Part shown: positions 46,006-58,252 of the stretch, piece by piece
How positions within the stretch are numbered: the first letter of the stretch is position 1
Layout of the letters: each line of letters opens with the position of its first letter
Assembly: GCF_014138265.1 (NCBI RefSeq)
Contig: NZ_JACGXL010000001.1
Coordinates: forward strand, 124,001 to 188,000
DNA: 64,000 nucleotides
From: Dokdonella fugitiva
GTDB lineage: Bacteria > Pseudomonadota > Gammaproteobacteria > Xanthomonadales > Rhodanobacteraceae
Direction: 5' to 3'
Made by a program: the position numbers and the translations under genes
The notes under the pieces: generated by a model
What the model was told of the DNA's origin: nothing
The model's database searches: none
What the model saw: the letters and a program-made list of their open reading frames with translations, nothing else

Positions 46006-47319
46006 ATGGTTGCCCCAGACTTGCGAGGCCGCGCCGTGGGCGAATCGTCGATTCCCGATTGGATGAAGCAATGGCAGGCGCTGTCGCAGCAGTCCGTCAA
46101 TGCCTGGACCGAGGTCGCGCGTGACGCGATGAACCAGGCCGGCAAGGGGCGCGTCGACGGCTTCGAGCAGTGGTCGCGTTCGTTCGCGGCGGGACCGGGC
46201 ACGGGCGGGCAGGCACAGACGATCGAGCGGCTCGTCGACGGTGCGAAGAACTACGTCGCGTTCATGCAGTCGCTGATCGCCGCCGCTGGCGCGAACGCAC
46301 CGAACGGCGTGCCGTCGTGGGGCGACGCGTTGCGCCAGGCCTTCACGATGCCGGGCGGTCCCGCGCTGTTCGAGCATCCGCTCACGCGGCTCTGGAAGGA
46401 GCACGCGACGGCCGGCAATGCGCAGGCCGCGTTCGGCAAGCTGTTCGGCGCGATGCCGGGCGCCGGCAATCCGGTCGACGAGGTGAAGGCGTGGCTGCAG
46501 CTGCCCGCGTTCGGCTACCTGCGCGAGCACCAGGAACACCAGCAGAAGAGCGCGGTCGCCTGGGTCGAATACCAGGAACAGCTCGTGCGCTACAACGCGA
46601 AGATGCTCGAGGCCGCGCGCCGCGGGTTCGAATTGTTCGAAGGCAAGCTGACCGAGCGCGAACAGCCGGGGCGGCAGATCGAGTCGCTGCGCGCGCTGTA
46701 CGACCTCTGGGTCGACGCGGCCGAGGAAGGTTACGCCGAGATCGCGCTGTCGCAGGAATTCCGCGAAATCTACGGCGAGCTCACCAACGCGCAGATGCGC
46801 CTGCGTTCGCAGATCCACCAGGAGATCGAGCGCCTCAGCGTCGACCTCGGCATGCCGACGCGCAGCGAACTCAACAACATCGGTGAACGCCTGCAGGCGC
46901 TGCGGCGCGAGGTGCGCGCGCAGCGCGGCGGCGACGCGCTCATCGACGAGATCGCGGCGTTGCGCGGCGAACTCGACGAACTGAAGGCGGCCGTCGGCGG
47001 TGCCCGCAGGGCCAGCCGCGAAGCGCCGGCGAAGGCGGTCGTCGCCGAGGCGGCCGTGGCGCCGCCCGCGCGCAAGGCTGCTCGCAAGCCGGAAGGCAAG
47101 AGCGAGGCGGTCGCGCCGACGCCGGTGAAGGCGAAGGCACCCAAGCGTCACGCGCGCAAGGCGCGCGCAGAGCGCGCGGTGGCCGCGGTTGCACCGGGCA
47201 ACTTCGCATCGCGCATCGCGAAGTTCGCCGATGCTTCGCTCGGTTCGCGCGGCACGCGCAAGGCGGACGCATCCGGCAAGGCTGAAAAGCCCGGCAAGGC
47301 CGACAAGAAGAAGCGCTGA
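46006..47319 (+). CDS. phaE: class III poly-hydroxyalkanoate synthase subunit PhaE with extended basic tail
   Basis: The non-catalytic subunit of class III PHA synthase, needed for activity and granule size control. The family pattern is seen in DWMKQWQALSQQSVNAWTE, in the central FEHPLTRLWKEHA and in LREHQEHQQKSAVAWVEYQE plus ALYDLWVDAAEEGYAE. At 437 residues it is longer than the usual ~360. The extra ~95 residues are Lys/Ala/Pro-rich, like histone H1 or the tail of PhaF. ATG at 46006 is assumed; a GTG at 46036 is possible. phaC follows after 14 bases. Confidence 0.92.
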   Translation: MVAPDLRGRAVGESSIPDWMKQWQALSQQSVNAWTEVARDAMNQAGKGRVDGFEQWSRSFAAGPGTGGQAQTIERLVDGAKNYVAFMQSLIAAAGANAPNGVPSWGDALRQAFTMPGGPALFEHPLTRLWKEHATAGNAQAAFGKLFGAMPGAGNPVDEVKAWLQLPAFGYLREHQEHQQKSAVAWVEYQEQLVRYNAKMLEAARRGFELFEGKLTEREQPGRQIESLRALYDLWVDAAEEGYAEIALSQEFREIYGELTNAQMRLRSQIHQEIERLSVDLGMPTRSELNNIGERLQALRREVRAQRGGDALIDEIAALRGELDELKAAVGGARRASREAPAKAVVAEAAVAPPARKAARKPEGKSEAVAPTPVKAKAPKRHARKARAERAVAAVAPGNFASRIAKFADASLGSRGTRKADASGKAEKPGKADKKKR

Positions 47320-47333
47320 AACGAGGAAGCGAC

Positions 47334-48401
47334 ATGGGCCCGATCAAGATCGAACCGACCAAGGCGCTCGACGAGGCGCTGACCACCCAACGCAAGCTCG
47401 CCGCGGCGATCGACACGCTGCGCAAGGTCGACGACGTCGACTTCGGCGTGACCAGCAAGGAAGCGATCTACCGCGAGGACAAACTCGTCGTCTATCGCTT
47501 CCGCGGCGACCGTCCGCCGACCGCGAAGGTGCCTATCCTCATCGTCTACGCGCTGGTCAACCGGCCTTACATGGTCGACCTGCAGGACGACCGCTCGCTC
47601 GTGAAGAACCTGCTCGCGAAGGGCGAGGACGTGTACCTCATCGACTGGGGTTACCCCGACCTCGCCGATCGCTGGCTCACGCTCGACGACTACATCAACG
47701 GCTACATCGCACGCTCCGTCGACGCGGTCGCGCGCCACGCGCGCGTGCGCAAGGTGAACCTGCTCGGCATCTGCCAGGGCGGCGCGTTCTCGCTGTGCTT
47801 CGCCGCGATGCACCCCCACAAGGTGCAGAACCTCATCACGATGGTCACGCCGGTCGACTTCCAGACGCCGGAGAACATGTTGTCGAACTGGGTGCAGAAC
47901 CTCGATGTCGACCTCTTCGTCGACACGCTCGGCAACGTGCCCGCCGACCTCATGAACCTCTGCTACCTCATGCTCAAGCCGGTGCGGCTGAACCAGCAGA
48001 AGTACATCGGCCTCGTCGACATCCTCGACGACAAGGCCGAGATGGAGAACTTCCTGCGCATGGAGAAGTGGATCTTCGACTCGCCCGACCAGGCCGGCGA
48101 GGCGTTCCGCCAGTTCATCAAGGATTTCTACCAGGGCAACAAGCTGGTCAAGGGCGGCCTGAAGATCGGCGAACGCGAAGTGAGCCTCGGCAACGTGACG
48201 ATGCCCGTGCTCAACGTGTTCGCCGAACAGGACCACCTCGTGCCGCCGTCCGCCTCGCGCGTGCTCGGCGAGCACGTCGGCACCGACGACTACACGCAGA
48301 TCGCGTTCCGCGGCGGCCACATCGGCATCTACGTGTCGGGCCGCGCGCAGCGCGAGGTGCCGTCGGCGATCCACGACTGGCTCGCCGCGCGCAGTCGCTG
48401 A
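47334..48401 (+). CDS. phaC: class III poly(R)-hydroxyalkanoate synthase subunit PhaC
   Basis: The catalytic subunit that polymerises (R)-3-hydroxyacyl-CoA on the granule surface. The 355-residue size is that of class III PhaC. The lipase-like box GICQGG puts the nucleophile at Cys147; Asp300 (EQDHLVPP) and His329 (GGHIGIY) complete the triad, each exactly two residues before the positions known in Allochromatium PhaC (149, 302, 331). It follows phaE by 14 bases; the two form one operon. Confidence 0.97.
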   Translation: MGPIKIEPTKALDEALTTQRKLAAAIDTLRKVDDVDFGVTSKEAIYREDKLVVYRFRGDRPPTAKVPILIVYALVNRPYMVDLQDDRSLVKNLLAKGEDVYLIDWGYPDLADRWLTLDDYINGYIARSVDAVARHARVRKVNLLGICQGGAFSLCFAAMHPHKVQNLITMVTPVDFQTPENMLSNWVQNLDVDLFVDTLGNVPADLMNLCYLMLKPVRLNQQKYIGLVDILDDKAEMENFLRMEKWIFDSPDQAGEAFRQFIKDFYQGNKLVKGGLKIGEREVSLGNVTMPVLNVFAEQDHLVPPSASRVLGEHVGTDDYTQIAFRGGHIGIYVSGRAQREVPSAIHDWLAARSR

Positions 48402-48500
48402 GGAGGCGCCCCGGGGAAGCAGGCTTTTCGGCGTGAAACCACGCCGAAAGCCCGTTTGCGGCATGCTGTCGGCCCTTTCGAGCCGCCGCGCGAGTCCGCC

Positions 48501-48830
48501 ATGAGCGACGTCCTGTTCAACCTGTACGGTCTCACGATCACGCCGTGGAAACTGGTCGGCCTGCTCGGCACGTTCCTGTTCACCGCACGCTGGTTCGTGC
48601 AGTTCTACGCGACGAAGAAGTCCAGGCGCGTGGTCATGCCGATGTCGTTCTGGTACCTGTCGATCGTCGGCAGCGTGATGACGCTCGCGTACTTCATCTG
48701 GGGCAAGAACGATTCGGTCGGCATCCTGCAGAACGCGTTCCCGATGTTCGTGTCGGTCTACAACGTCTACGTGCACGTGCGCCACCACGAACCGGAAGTC
48801 GTGAGCCCCGGCGGATCCGAAGAGACCTGA
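48501..48830 (+). CDS. lipid-A-disaccharide synthase N-terminal-like (LAB_N) membrane protein
   Basis: A 109-residue membrane protein with three hydrophobic helices. The motifs LLGTFLFTARWFVQFYATKK and VMPMSFWYLSIVGSVMTLAYFIW are those of the LAB_N family, usually found as a separate small protein next to lipid A or glycosyltransferase genes. No such genes are adjacent here. Function is uncertain. It starts 99 bases after phaC. Confidence 0.87.
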   Translation: MSDVLFNLYGLTITPWKLVGLLGTFLFTARWFVQFYATKKSRRVVMPMSFWYLSIVGSVMTLAYFIWGKNDSVGILQNAFPMFVSVYNVYVHVRHHEPEVVSPGGSEET

Positions 48831-48848
48831 TCGGCGCGGCACTGCCGA

Positions 48849-48921
48849 TGTGGGAGCGGCGGAAGCCGCGATGCTCTTCGCCATGGATAGATAAAGCGTC
48901 GCGGCTTCCGCCGCTCCCACA
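48849..48921. repeat. perfect 23-base inverted repeat, GTGGGAGC family, copy 1
   Basis: The arms at 48849-48871 and 48899-48921 (starting tgtgggagcggcggaagccg) are perfect complements over 23 bases with a 27-base spacer. It lies between the LAB_N gene and the convergent metH. A related copy in inverted order is at 63178-63254, and this arm sequence is common in Xanthomonadales and Pseudomonas intergenic regions. Confidence 0.85.
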
Positions 48922-49013
48922 GGGGGGGCTTCTCTCGCCATCCGTACCGGTGCGCGGTAGGGCGGTACGCGCGAAGCGCGTGCCGCCGCTGCCACGCGAC
49001 GTGGCGCGTGCAA

Positions 49014-51707
<2,694 letters not shown>

Positions 51708-51766
51708 CGTGATCGCAGTCTTTCCGTGTGGCCGTCGTGGCATGCGGGCGACGCGCGCCCGTCGGC

Positions 51767-52858
51767 TCAGGCGGCGGCGTCGAGGGTGGAACGCAGCGCG
51801 CGCGGCGCGACGCCGGCGACCGCGTGCGCGATCGCCTCGATGTGCGCCGGCGTCGTGCCGCAGCAGCCGCCGACGAGGTTGAGCAGGCCGCTGCGCGCGA
51901 ACTCGCCGATCAGCGTGGCCATGTCCGCGGGCGTCTCGTCGTACTCGCCGAACGCGTTCGGCAGGCCCGCGTTGGGGTGCGCGCTCACCTGGCAGTCGGC
52001 GACCTGCGACAGCACGTCGACGTACTGGCGCAGTTCCTTCGCACCGAGCGCGCAGTTGAGGCCGACCGACAGCGGCCGCGCGTGCGCGACCGATGCGTAG
52101 AACGCTTCAGCGGTCTGTCCCGACAGCGTGCGACCGGACAGGTCGGTGATCGTGCCCGAGATCATCACCGGCAGGCGCCCGCCGCGTGCGTCGAATTCCT
52201 CCTCGATCGCGAACAGCGCGGCCTTCGCATTGAGCGTGTCGAAGATCGTCTCGACCATGAGCGTGTCAGCGCCACCGTCGATGAGGCCGCGCGTCGCTTC
52301 GCGATAGGCGAGGCGCAGTTCCTCGAAGCTCGTGTTGCGGAAGCCGGGATCGTTGACGTCCGGGCTGATCGAAGCGGTGCGGCTGGTCGGGCCGAGCACG
52401 CCGATGACGAAGCGCGGGCGCGACCGATCCTTCGCCTCGACCGCGTCGCAGCACGTGCGTGCGAGGCGCGCGCCTTCGCGGTTGAGTTCGTACACGATGT
52501 GTTCGAGGTGATAGTCGGCCTGGCTGACCGAGGTCGCGTTGAACGTGTTCGTCTCGACCAGGTCCGCGCCGGCGTCAAGGTAGGCCGTGTGGATCGCGCC
52601 GATCACGTCCGGACGCGTGAGCACGAGCAGGTCGTTGTTGCCCTTGAGGTCGTGGCCCGGCTGGAGCGCGGGATCGCGTCCTGGTTCGTGCTGCGAATCG
52701 AAGCCGTGCACGAAGCGCGTGCCGCGATAGTCGGCCTCGTCGAGCCGGTAGCCTTGCACCATCGTGCCCATCGCGCCGTCGATGACGAGGATGCGCCGCG
52801 CGAGCGCGTCTTCGAGCGCGCGCACGCGCGCGGGATTGAGATAGGGAAGATGGCTCAT
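51767..52858 (-). CDS. metH: methionine synthase, homocysteine-binding part
   Basis: A 363-residue homocysteine S-methyltransferase domain that supplies the N-terminal quarter of MetH as a separate protein. Key features are [15 protein letters not shown] near residue 23, [16 protein letters not shown], and the zinc cysteines in GLNCALG and [10 protein letters not shown]. It ends where the linker to the folate domain would be. A split MetH is usual in Xanthomonadaceae. Its start overlaps the stop of the ArsR-methyltransferase gene (ATGA), so all three genes are one operon. Confidence 0.95.
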   Translation of the reverse strand: MSHLPYLNPARVRALEDALARRILVIDGAMGTMVQGYRLDEADYRGTRFVHGFDSQHEPGRDPALQPGHDLKGNNDLLVLTRPDVIGAIHTAYLDAGADLVETNTFNATSVSQADYHLEHIVYELNREGARLARTCCDAVEAKDRSRPRFVIGVLGPTSRTASISPDVNDPGFRNTSFEELRLAYREATRGLIDGGADTLMVETIFDTLNAKAALFAIEEEFDARGGRLPVMISGTITDLSGRTLSGQTAEAFYASVAHARPLSVGLNCALGAKELRQYVDVLSQVADCQVSAHPNAGLPNAFGEYDETPADMATLIGEFARSGLLNLVGGCCGTTPAHIEAIAHAVAGVAPRALRSTLDAAA

Positions 52859-53781
52859 GGCTTCCTCGCGAGCAGGCTCATGACTTCGAAATGCGGCGGT
52901 CGGCGTTCGCGCGTGAGGCGTTCGCAGGCGAGCACCTCGAGGCCGGCCGTGCGCGCGAAGCCGGCCAGGTCGTCGGTCGCGAAACCGAGGTTGCGGTGCT
53001 CGAACGGCTCGACCGCGGTGCGGTGCGCGTGGCGACCGAGCGTCGCGGCGAGCAGGCGGCCACCCTTGCGCAGCACGCGTGCGGCTTCGGCGACGACCTG
53101 CGCCGGGCGCTCGCTGTAGGTGAGCGCATGCATGAGCAGCACGAGGTCGAAGCGTTCGGCCGGGAAGTCGAGCGCGTGCATGTCGCCGATGCGGACATCG
53201 ACGTTCGCGCAGCCCTTCAGGCGCTGGCGCGCTGCCTCGACCACGCGCGGGCCGGCGTCGACGCAGACGATCGAGCGTGCGCGCGGCGCGAGCAGTTCGG
53301 CGAGCACGCCGTCGCCGGACGCGACGTCGAGCACGTCGCCGGTCTCGACGAGCTGGGTCATGCCGCGCGCGAGCGTCTCCCAGGTGCGACCCGGGGAATA
53401 GTGGCGCTCCATGTCGCCGGCGACGCTGTCGGCCCAGCCTTCGGCGCGCGCGCGCTTGGCGAGCACGCCGGGCAGGCGGCGTTCGTCGTCGCGCAGCAGC
53501 GCGTCGTCGACGTTGTCCTTGAGCGCACGCAGCAGCGCGCCCTCGCGCACGTCGAGCTCGCCGTTGTAGCGGTAGTACGACGACACGCCTGCACGGCGGT
53601 CGCGCACGAGATCGGCTTCCTTGAGCTTGGCGAGGTGGGTCGAAACGCGTGGCTGCGCCAGCCGCAGCACGGCGGACAGTTCGGCCACGGTGAGTTCCTC
53701 GCGTTCGAGCAGGGCGAGCAGGCGGACCCGGGTCGGGTCGGACAGCAGCCGCAGCAACGCCGAGGTGGCGGCCAGATCCAC
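52855..53781 (-). CDS. ArsR-family regulator fused to a SAM-dependent methyltransferase
   Basis: A 308-residue fusion. Residues 1-90 are an ArsR winged helix ([42 protein letters not shown]). Residues ~140-308 are a class I methyltransferase ([38 protein letters not shown]). It has no cysteine metal site like that of ArsR. It begins the metH operon and overlaps the metH first gene by 4 bases, so it probably senses S-adenosylmethionine or a related ligand and controls methionine synthesis; this is inference. Confidence 0.92.
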   Translation of the reverse strand: MDLAATSALLRLLSDPTRVRLLALLEREELTVAELSAVLRLAQPRVSTHLAKLKEADLVRDRRAGVSSYYRYNGELDVREGALLRALKDNVDDALLRDDERRLPGVLAKRARAEGWADSVAGDMERHYSPGRTWETLARGMTQLVETGDVLDVASGDGVLAELLAPRARSIVCVDAGPRVVEAARQRLKGCANVDVRIGDMHALDFPAERFDLVLLMHALTYSERPAQVVAEAARVLRKGGRLLAATLGRHAHRTAVEPFEHRNLGFATDDLAGFARTAGLEVLACERLTRERRPPHFEVMSLLARKP

Positions 53782-53789
53782 GATTTATC

Positions 53790-53808
53790 CTTTCATCTTG
53801 ATTGAAAG
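53790..53808. promoter_or_regulatory. palindrome upstream of the ArsR-metH operon
   Basis: CTTTCA-TCTTGAT-TGAAAG is a perfect 6-base inverted repeat directly before the ArsR-methyltransferase start (9 bases away). It sits where a self-repressing ArsR protein would bind. It is AT-rich compared with its surroundings. Confidence 0.5.
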
Positions 53809-53892
53809 ATGGAAGCGGCTAGCGTAGCGGTTGGGGCACGCAGCGTCAATGGAGAGCGGCGCGCCGGGCGGCCGCGCGGTTATGCTTCGCGG

Positions 53893-54696
53893 ATGCCTTT
53901 CCGTGATCGTGCGAGGCGTTTCGCCCTCGCGTTGCATGCCTGCTGCGGCGTCGCCTTCGCCGTCCACGCCCCCCGAGCGGTTGCGCTCGAAGATGCCGAG
54001 CTCGGCAAGTACTGGAGCGCGGACGCCTCGCGCGTGCCGTACCGCGCCGTGGTCACGGACGGTCGCCGCGACGGCGAGAAGCTGCCGCTGGTCGTGTTCC
54101 TGCACGGCGACTGGCAGGACGGCACCGACAACGAATCGCAGCTCGCCGGCGATGGCAACGGTTCGTTCGAGCTCGTCGACGCGGCGCGCGAAGGCGGCAT
54201 CCCGCTCGTCTACGTCGCGCCGCAGACGACCGGAGCGTACTGGCCGCCCGCGCGCGTCGCTGCGGTCGTGCGCGACGCGTTGCAGCGCTGGCCGATCGAT
54301 CCGCGCCGGGTCTACCTCACCGGCATTTCCGACGGCGGCACCGGCGTCTGGGACGCGCTCAAGACCTGGCCGCGCTGCTTCGCCGCCGGCGTACCGATGT
54401 CGGGCATGACCGAACTCGCCGGGCTCGGCCCGATCCGCGACGTGCCGCAGTGGGTGTTCCACGGCAGCGACGACGACGACACCGACGTCGAGAAGGGATA
54501 CGACGGCGCGATGGTCGGTTCGCGCGCGGTCGTGCGCGCGCTGCGCGCGATGGGTGGCCGGCCGCGCTACACCGAATACGCGGGCGAGAAGCACGTGATC
54601 TGGGCGCGCGCCTACGCCGAGGACGCGCTGCTGCCGTGGATCCTCGACCAGAAGCTGCCCGGCAAACCCTGCGATTTCGCGGCCCCCGCCCGTTGA
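53893..54696 (+). CDS. exported PHB-depolymerase/esterase-like hydrolase
   Basis: A 267-residue alpha/beta hydrolase with a signal peptide of about 30 residues ending in ...APRAVA from the ATG at 53893; longer upstream frames lack the signal. The oxyanion-hole region is VVFLHGDWQDG, the nucleophile the Ser of TGISDGGTG near residue 140, and His is in GEKHVIW. It resembles LpqC/feruloyl-esterase-like prolyl oligopeptidase relatives. The phaC genes are 5 kb away, but no link is shown. It is divergent from the ArsR operon. Confidence 0.85.
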   Translation: MPFRDRARRFALALHACCGVAFAVHAPRAVALEDAELGKYWSADASRVPYRAVVTDGRRDGEKLPLVVFLHGDWQDGTDNESQLAGDGNGSFELVDAAREGGIPLVYVAPQTTGAYWPPARVAAVVRDALQRWPIDPRRVYLTGISDGGTGVWDALKTWPRCFAAGVPMSGMTELAGLGPIRDVPQWVFHGSDDDDTDVEKGYDGAMVGSRAVVRALRAMGGRPRYTEYAGEKHVIWARAYAEDALLPWILDQKLPGKPCDFAAPAR

Positions 54697-54734
54697 CGCG
54701 GTGGACCCGCTAAAATCCCGTCCCTGACCTTTCG

Positions 54735-54838
54735 CGTCGTCATTCCCGTGCAGGCGGGAATCCATTCGCTCGGACCGGCCAGCGTCGATCCTTGCGAAAG
54801 CCGGCCCCGTGGATTCCCGCGTGCGCGGGACTGACGTC
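54735..54838. repeat. dispersed double-hairpin repeat, CATTCCCG family, copy 3
   Basis: gtcgtcattcccg/cgggaatcca is followed by ggattcccgc/gcgggactgacg. The copy lies in the leader of the acyl-CoA dehydrogenase gene and ends 36 bases before its ATG, so it may influence transcription or translation there. See the copies at 752 and 7031. Confidence 0.7.
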
Positions 54839-54874
54839 CCGATGCCTCATTCGATCGTTTTCCGAGGAGTTTCC

Positions 54875-56035
<1,161 letters not shown>

Positions 56036-56046
56036 GCCGCGGACGG

Positions 56047-56847
56047 ATGGCCGCGCCGACGTCCGTGGCGACGCCCGGTCCGCGGCCGTTGCCGCTCGCC
56101 GGCGTCGTCATCACGCGCAACGAGGCCGACCGCATCGCGCGGTGCGTGCGCTCGCTCGCCGAGGTGTGCGCCGAAGTGTGGGTGCTCGATTCCGGTTCGA
56201 CCGATGCGACAGCGGAGCTCGCGCGCGCCGCGGGTGCGCAGGTGCGCGAGCAGGCCTGGCTCGGCTTCGCCGCGCAGAAGAACGCGGCGATCGCACTCGC
56301 GACGCAGCCGTGGGTGATCCTGCTCGACGCCGACGAATGGCTCGCTGATGGTGCCGCGGAACGCCTGCGCGCGCTGTTCGCGGGCGAGGTCGAGCGCGCC
56401 GACGTGTGGGAATTGCGCCGGCGCACGCACTACCTCGGTGCCGTGCTGCATTTCGGCGGCTGGGGCAACGAGAAGGTGAAGCGCCTGTTCCGCAACGACC
56501 TGCGCTTCAAGCCGGGCCACGTGCACGAGAAGATGGACGTCGGCGGCCGCCGCGTGCGCACCAGCGGCGTGCGCATGGAGCACGACACCGCGCGCAGCGG
56601 CGCGGAATACCGCGCCAAGCTCGATCGCTACGCGCGCCTGTTCGCCGAACAGGCGCACGCGCAAGGACGCCGCGCGTCGCCGCTCGCGCCGGGCCTGCAC
56701 GCAGCCGCCTATCTCCTGAAGACCGTGCTGCTGCGCGGCGGGTTCCTCGACGGTCCGGGTGCGTGGCGCTATCACGCAGAACACGTGCGCTACGTGCGGG
56801 CCAAGTACCGCTACCTACGCGCACTCGGAAGCGCAGCGGCGCGCTGA
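56047..56847 (+). CDS. glycosyltransferase family 2, lipopolysaccharide core type
   Basis: A 266-residue cytoplasmic enzyme resembling WaaE/KdtX. The GT-A core shows VVITRNEADRIARCVRSL, LDSGSTDATAELA and the metal site LLDADEWLADG near residue 95. The later RRRTHYLGAVLHFGGWGNEKVKRLFR and HEKMDV segments are typical of the WaaE group, which adds a sugar to the LPS core. It lies 11 bases after the acyl-CoA dehydrogenase gene. No other LPS genes are adjacent. Confidence 0.9.
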   Translation: MAAPTSVATPGPRPLPLAGVVITRNEADRIARCVRSLAEVCAEVWVLDSGSTDATAELARAAGAQVREQAWLGFAAQKNAAIALATQPWVILLDADEWLADGAAERLRALFAGEVERADVWELRRRTHYLGAVLHFGGWGNEKVKRLFRNDLRFKPGHVHEKMDVGGRRVRTSGVRMEHDTARSGAEYRAKLDRYARLFAEQAHAQGRRASPLAPGLHAAAYLLKTVLLRGGFLDGPGAWRYHAEHVRYVRAKYRYLRALGSAAAR

Positions 56848-57352
56848 AGCCGCCAGCGCGCGGATATCGGGCATCGAGCGCGCGACTCGATGCGCGAGTC
56901 GCCGCGATTCAAGCGCCACTGCCGTCGCATGACGCGCGAGTGCGGTCGTTCGCGCCGCGAGTACCAACGCATCGGACGCCAGTAGCCGCGCCTCGGGTGC
57001 GAATGCGGCCGACTCGCGCGCCAGCGCCCGGGTGTCGCGCGCGAGTGGTCTTCACTGGCGCTCGAGTGCGGCCGCGTGGCGTGCCGATGCGCCGTGCTGG
57101 CGGTCGACAGCGGCGGATTCGCGGCCCGGTCGGCGCGATCGACCGCTCGGGCGGCACGGGCGATCGCCGACGGAGGCGCGCCGGCAGTCCATCAGCGCCC
57201 GGTCGCCCGACGGGGAAAATACCGGTTCGCCGAGGCTTCGACGCCTCGCGTTCGAGCGGCAAGCATTGGGCAGCGAGTCCGCGGGCGACACGGGCGGGCT
57301 CGCAAGGCTCATGTGGGACGCCTGTCGCCTCGCGACTCCGGCGGCTCGCGCG
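56848..57352. other. 505-base gap without a recognisable gene
   Basis: Between the two convergent glycosyltransferases I find no gene, no tRNA and no clear repeat. The GC is high and the open frames present are short and without homology. It could be a decayed gene or a spacer; nothing decides which. Confidence 0.5.
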
Positions 57353-58195
57353 TCAGTCGGCCCGATTGGTTTCCTGCAGGTGCGTGTCGATGCCGTACGG
57401 CGTCCACGCGGCGCGGTCGCGGCGCGTTTCGGCACGGATGCGGTCGTTCTTCTCGCGCATCTCCGGTTTCATGTAGCCGCGCTTGTGTTCGAGGTGCACG
57501 CAGATCGCCGAATAGCGGATCGTCTTGCCGCGGATGCCGAGGTGGTTGAGGCGCTCGCCGAGCTCGAGGTCCTGGCCGCCGTACTGCATGCGCTCGTCCC
57601 AGCCGTTCACGCGCACGACGTCGTCCTTCCACGCCGACGCGTTGTGGCCGTGCAGGCGCGGCTTCACCGGCGTGATCGCGTCGAACAGGCGGCGCTGCCA
57701 TTCGCGCTTCACGCGCAGCTTGAGCGTATGGCGTTCGAGGCCGTTGGCGGCGAGCCAGGCGTAGTCGGTCGCGCGGCCTTCGAGGATGTCCTCGCGCGTG
57801 ATCCGCTGCGACAGTTCCAGCGGAAGCTTGCAGTAGCCGCCCGTGAGGTAACGACCGCGTTCGCGCAGGGCGAGGTGGCGCGCGACGAAGTCCGCGCGCG
57901 GGATGCAGTCGCCGTCGGTGAAGATGAGGTAGTCGGATTCGGCGAGCAGGATGCCGCGGTTCATGCCCTTGCACTTCTGGTAGCCCTCGTCGGGCTGCCA
58001 GAAATGGCGCAGGCGGTAGGGCATCTGCGGGCGCAGCGCGTCGATGCGCGCGCGCGTGTCTTCGCGCGAGCCGTCGTCGACGACGATGACCTCGAACGCG
58101 CGATGCGTCTGCGTCGCGTAGCCCCACAGCACCCACTCGAGCCATTGCGGCTCGTTGTAGGTCGCGAACATCACGGTCACGTCGGGCGCCGCCAT
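57353..58195 (-). CDS. glycosyltransferase family 2 with galactosyltransferase-like C-terminus
   Basis: A 280-residue enzyme. The N-terminal GT-A core is VTVMFATYNEPQWLEWVLWG and VIVVDDGSREDT, with the metal-binding DGDCIPR near residue 95. The region GWDERMQYGGQDLELGERL near 200 matches the C-terminal galactosyltransferase segment that holds the catalytic base. It likely makes a cell-surface glycan. The heparinase-like gene lies 57 bases upstream on the same strand. Confidence 0.9.
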   Translation of the reverse strand: MAAPDVTVMFATYNEPQWLEWVLWGYATQTHRAFEVIVVDDGSREDTRARIDALRPQMPYRLRHFWQPDEGYQKCKGMNRGILLAESDYLIFTDGDCIPRADFVARHLALRERGRYLTGGYCKLPLELSQRITREDILEGRATDYAWLAANGLERHTLKLRVKREWQRRLFDAITPVKPRLHGHNASAWKDDVVRVNGWDERMQYGGQDLELGERLNHLGIRGKTIRYSAICVHLEHKRGYMKPEMREKNDRIRAETRRDRAAWTPYGIDTHLQETNRAD

Positions 58196-58252
58196 CGCAT
58201 TTCCGTCTCGGGATCCGGGGCGGAATTTTACGGCATGCGGCGCCGGAGCGCG

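Noticed and set aside
53782-53892. A SAM or cobalamin riboswitch before the metH operon
   Set aside because: The leader is too short and shows only one 19-base palindrome; no conserved riboswitch core can be seen.
53893-54696. A true PHB depolymerase acting with phaC/phaE
   Set aside because: The hydrolase has a signal peptide and no substrate-binding domain, so it would not reach intracellular granules; only a general esterase call is supported.
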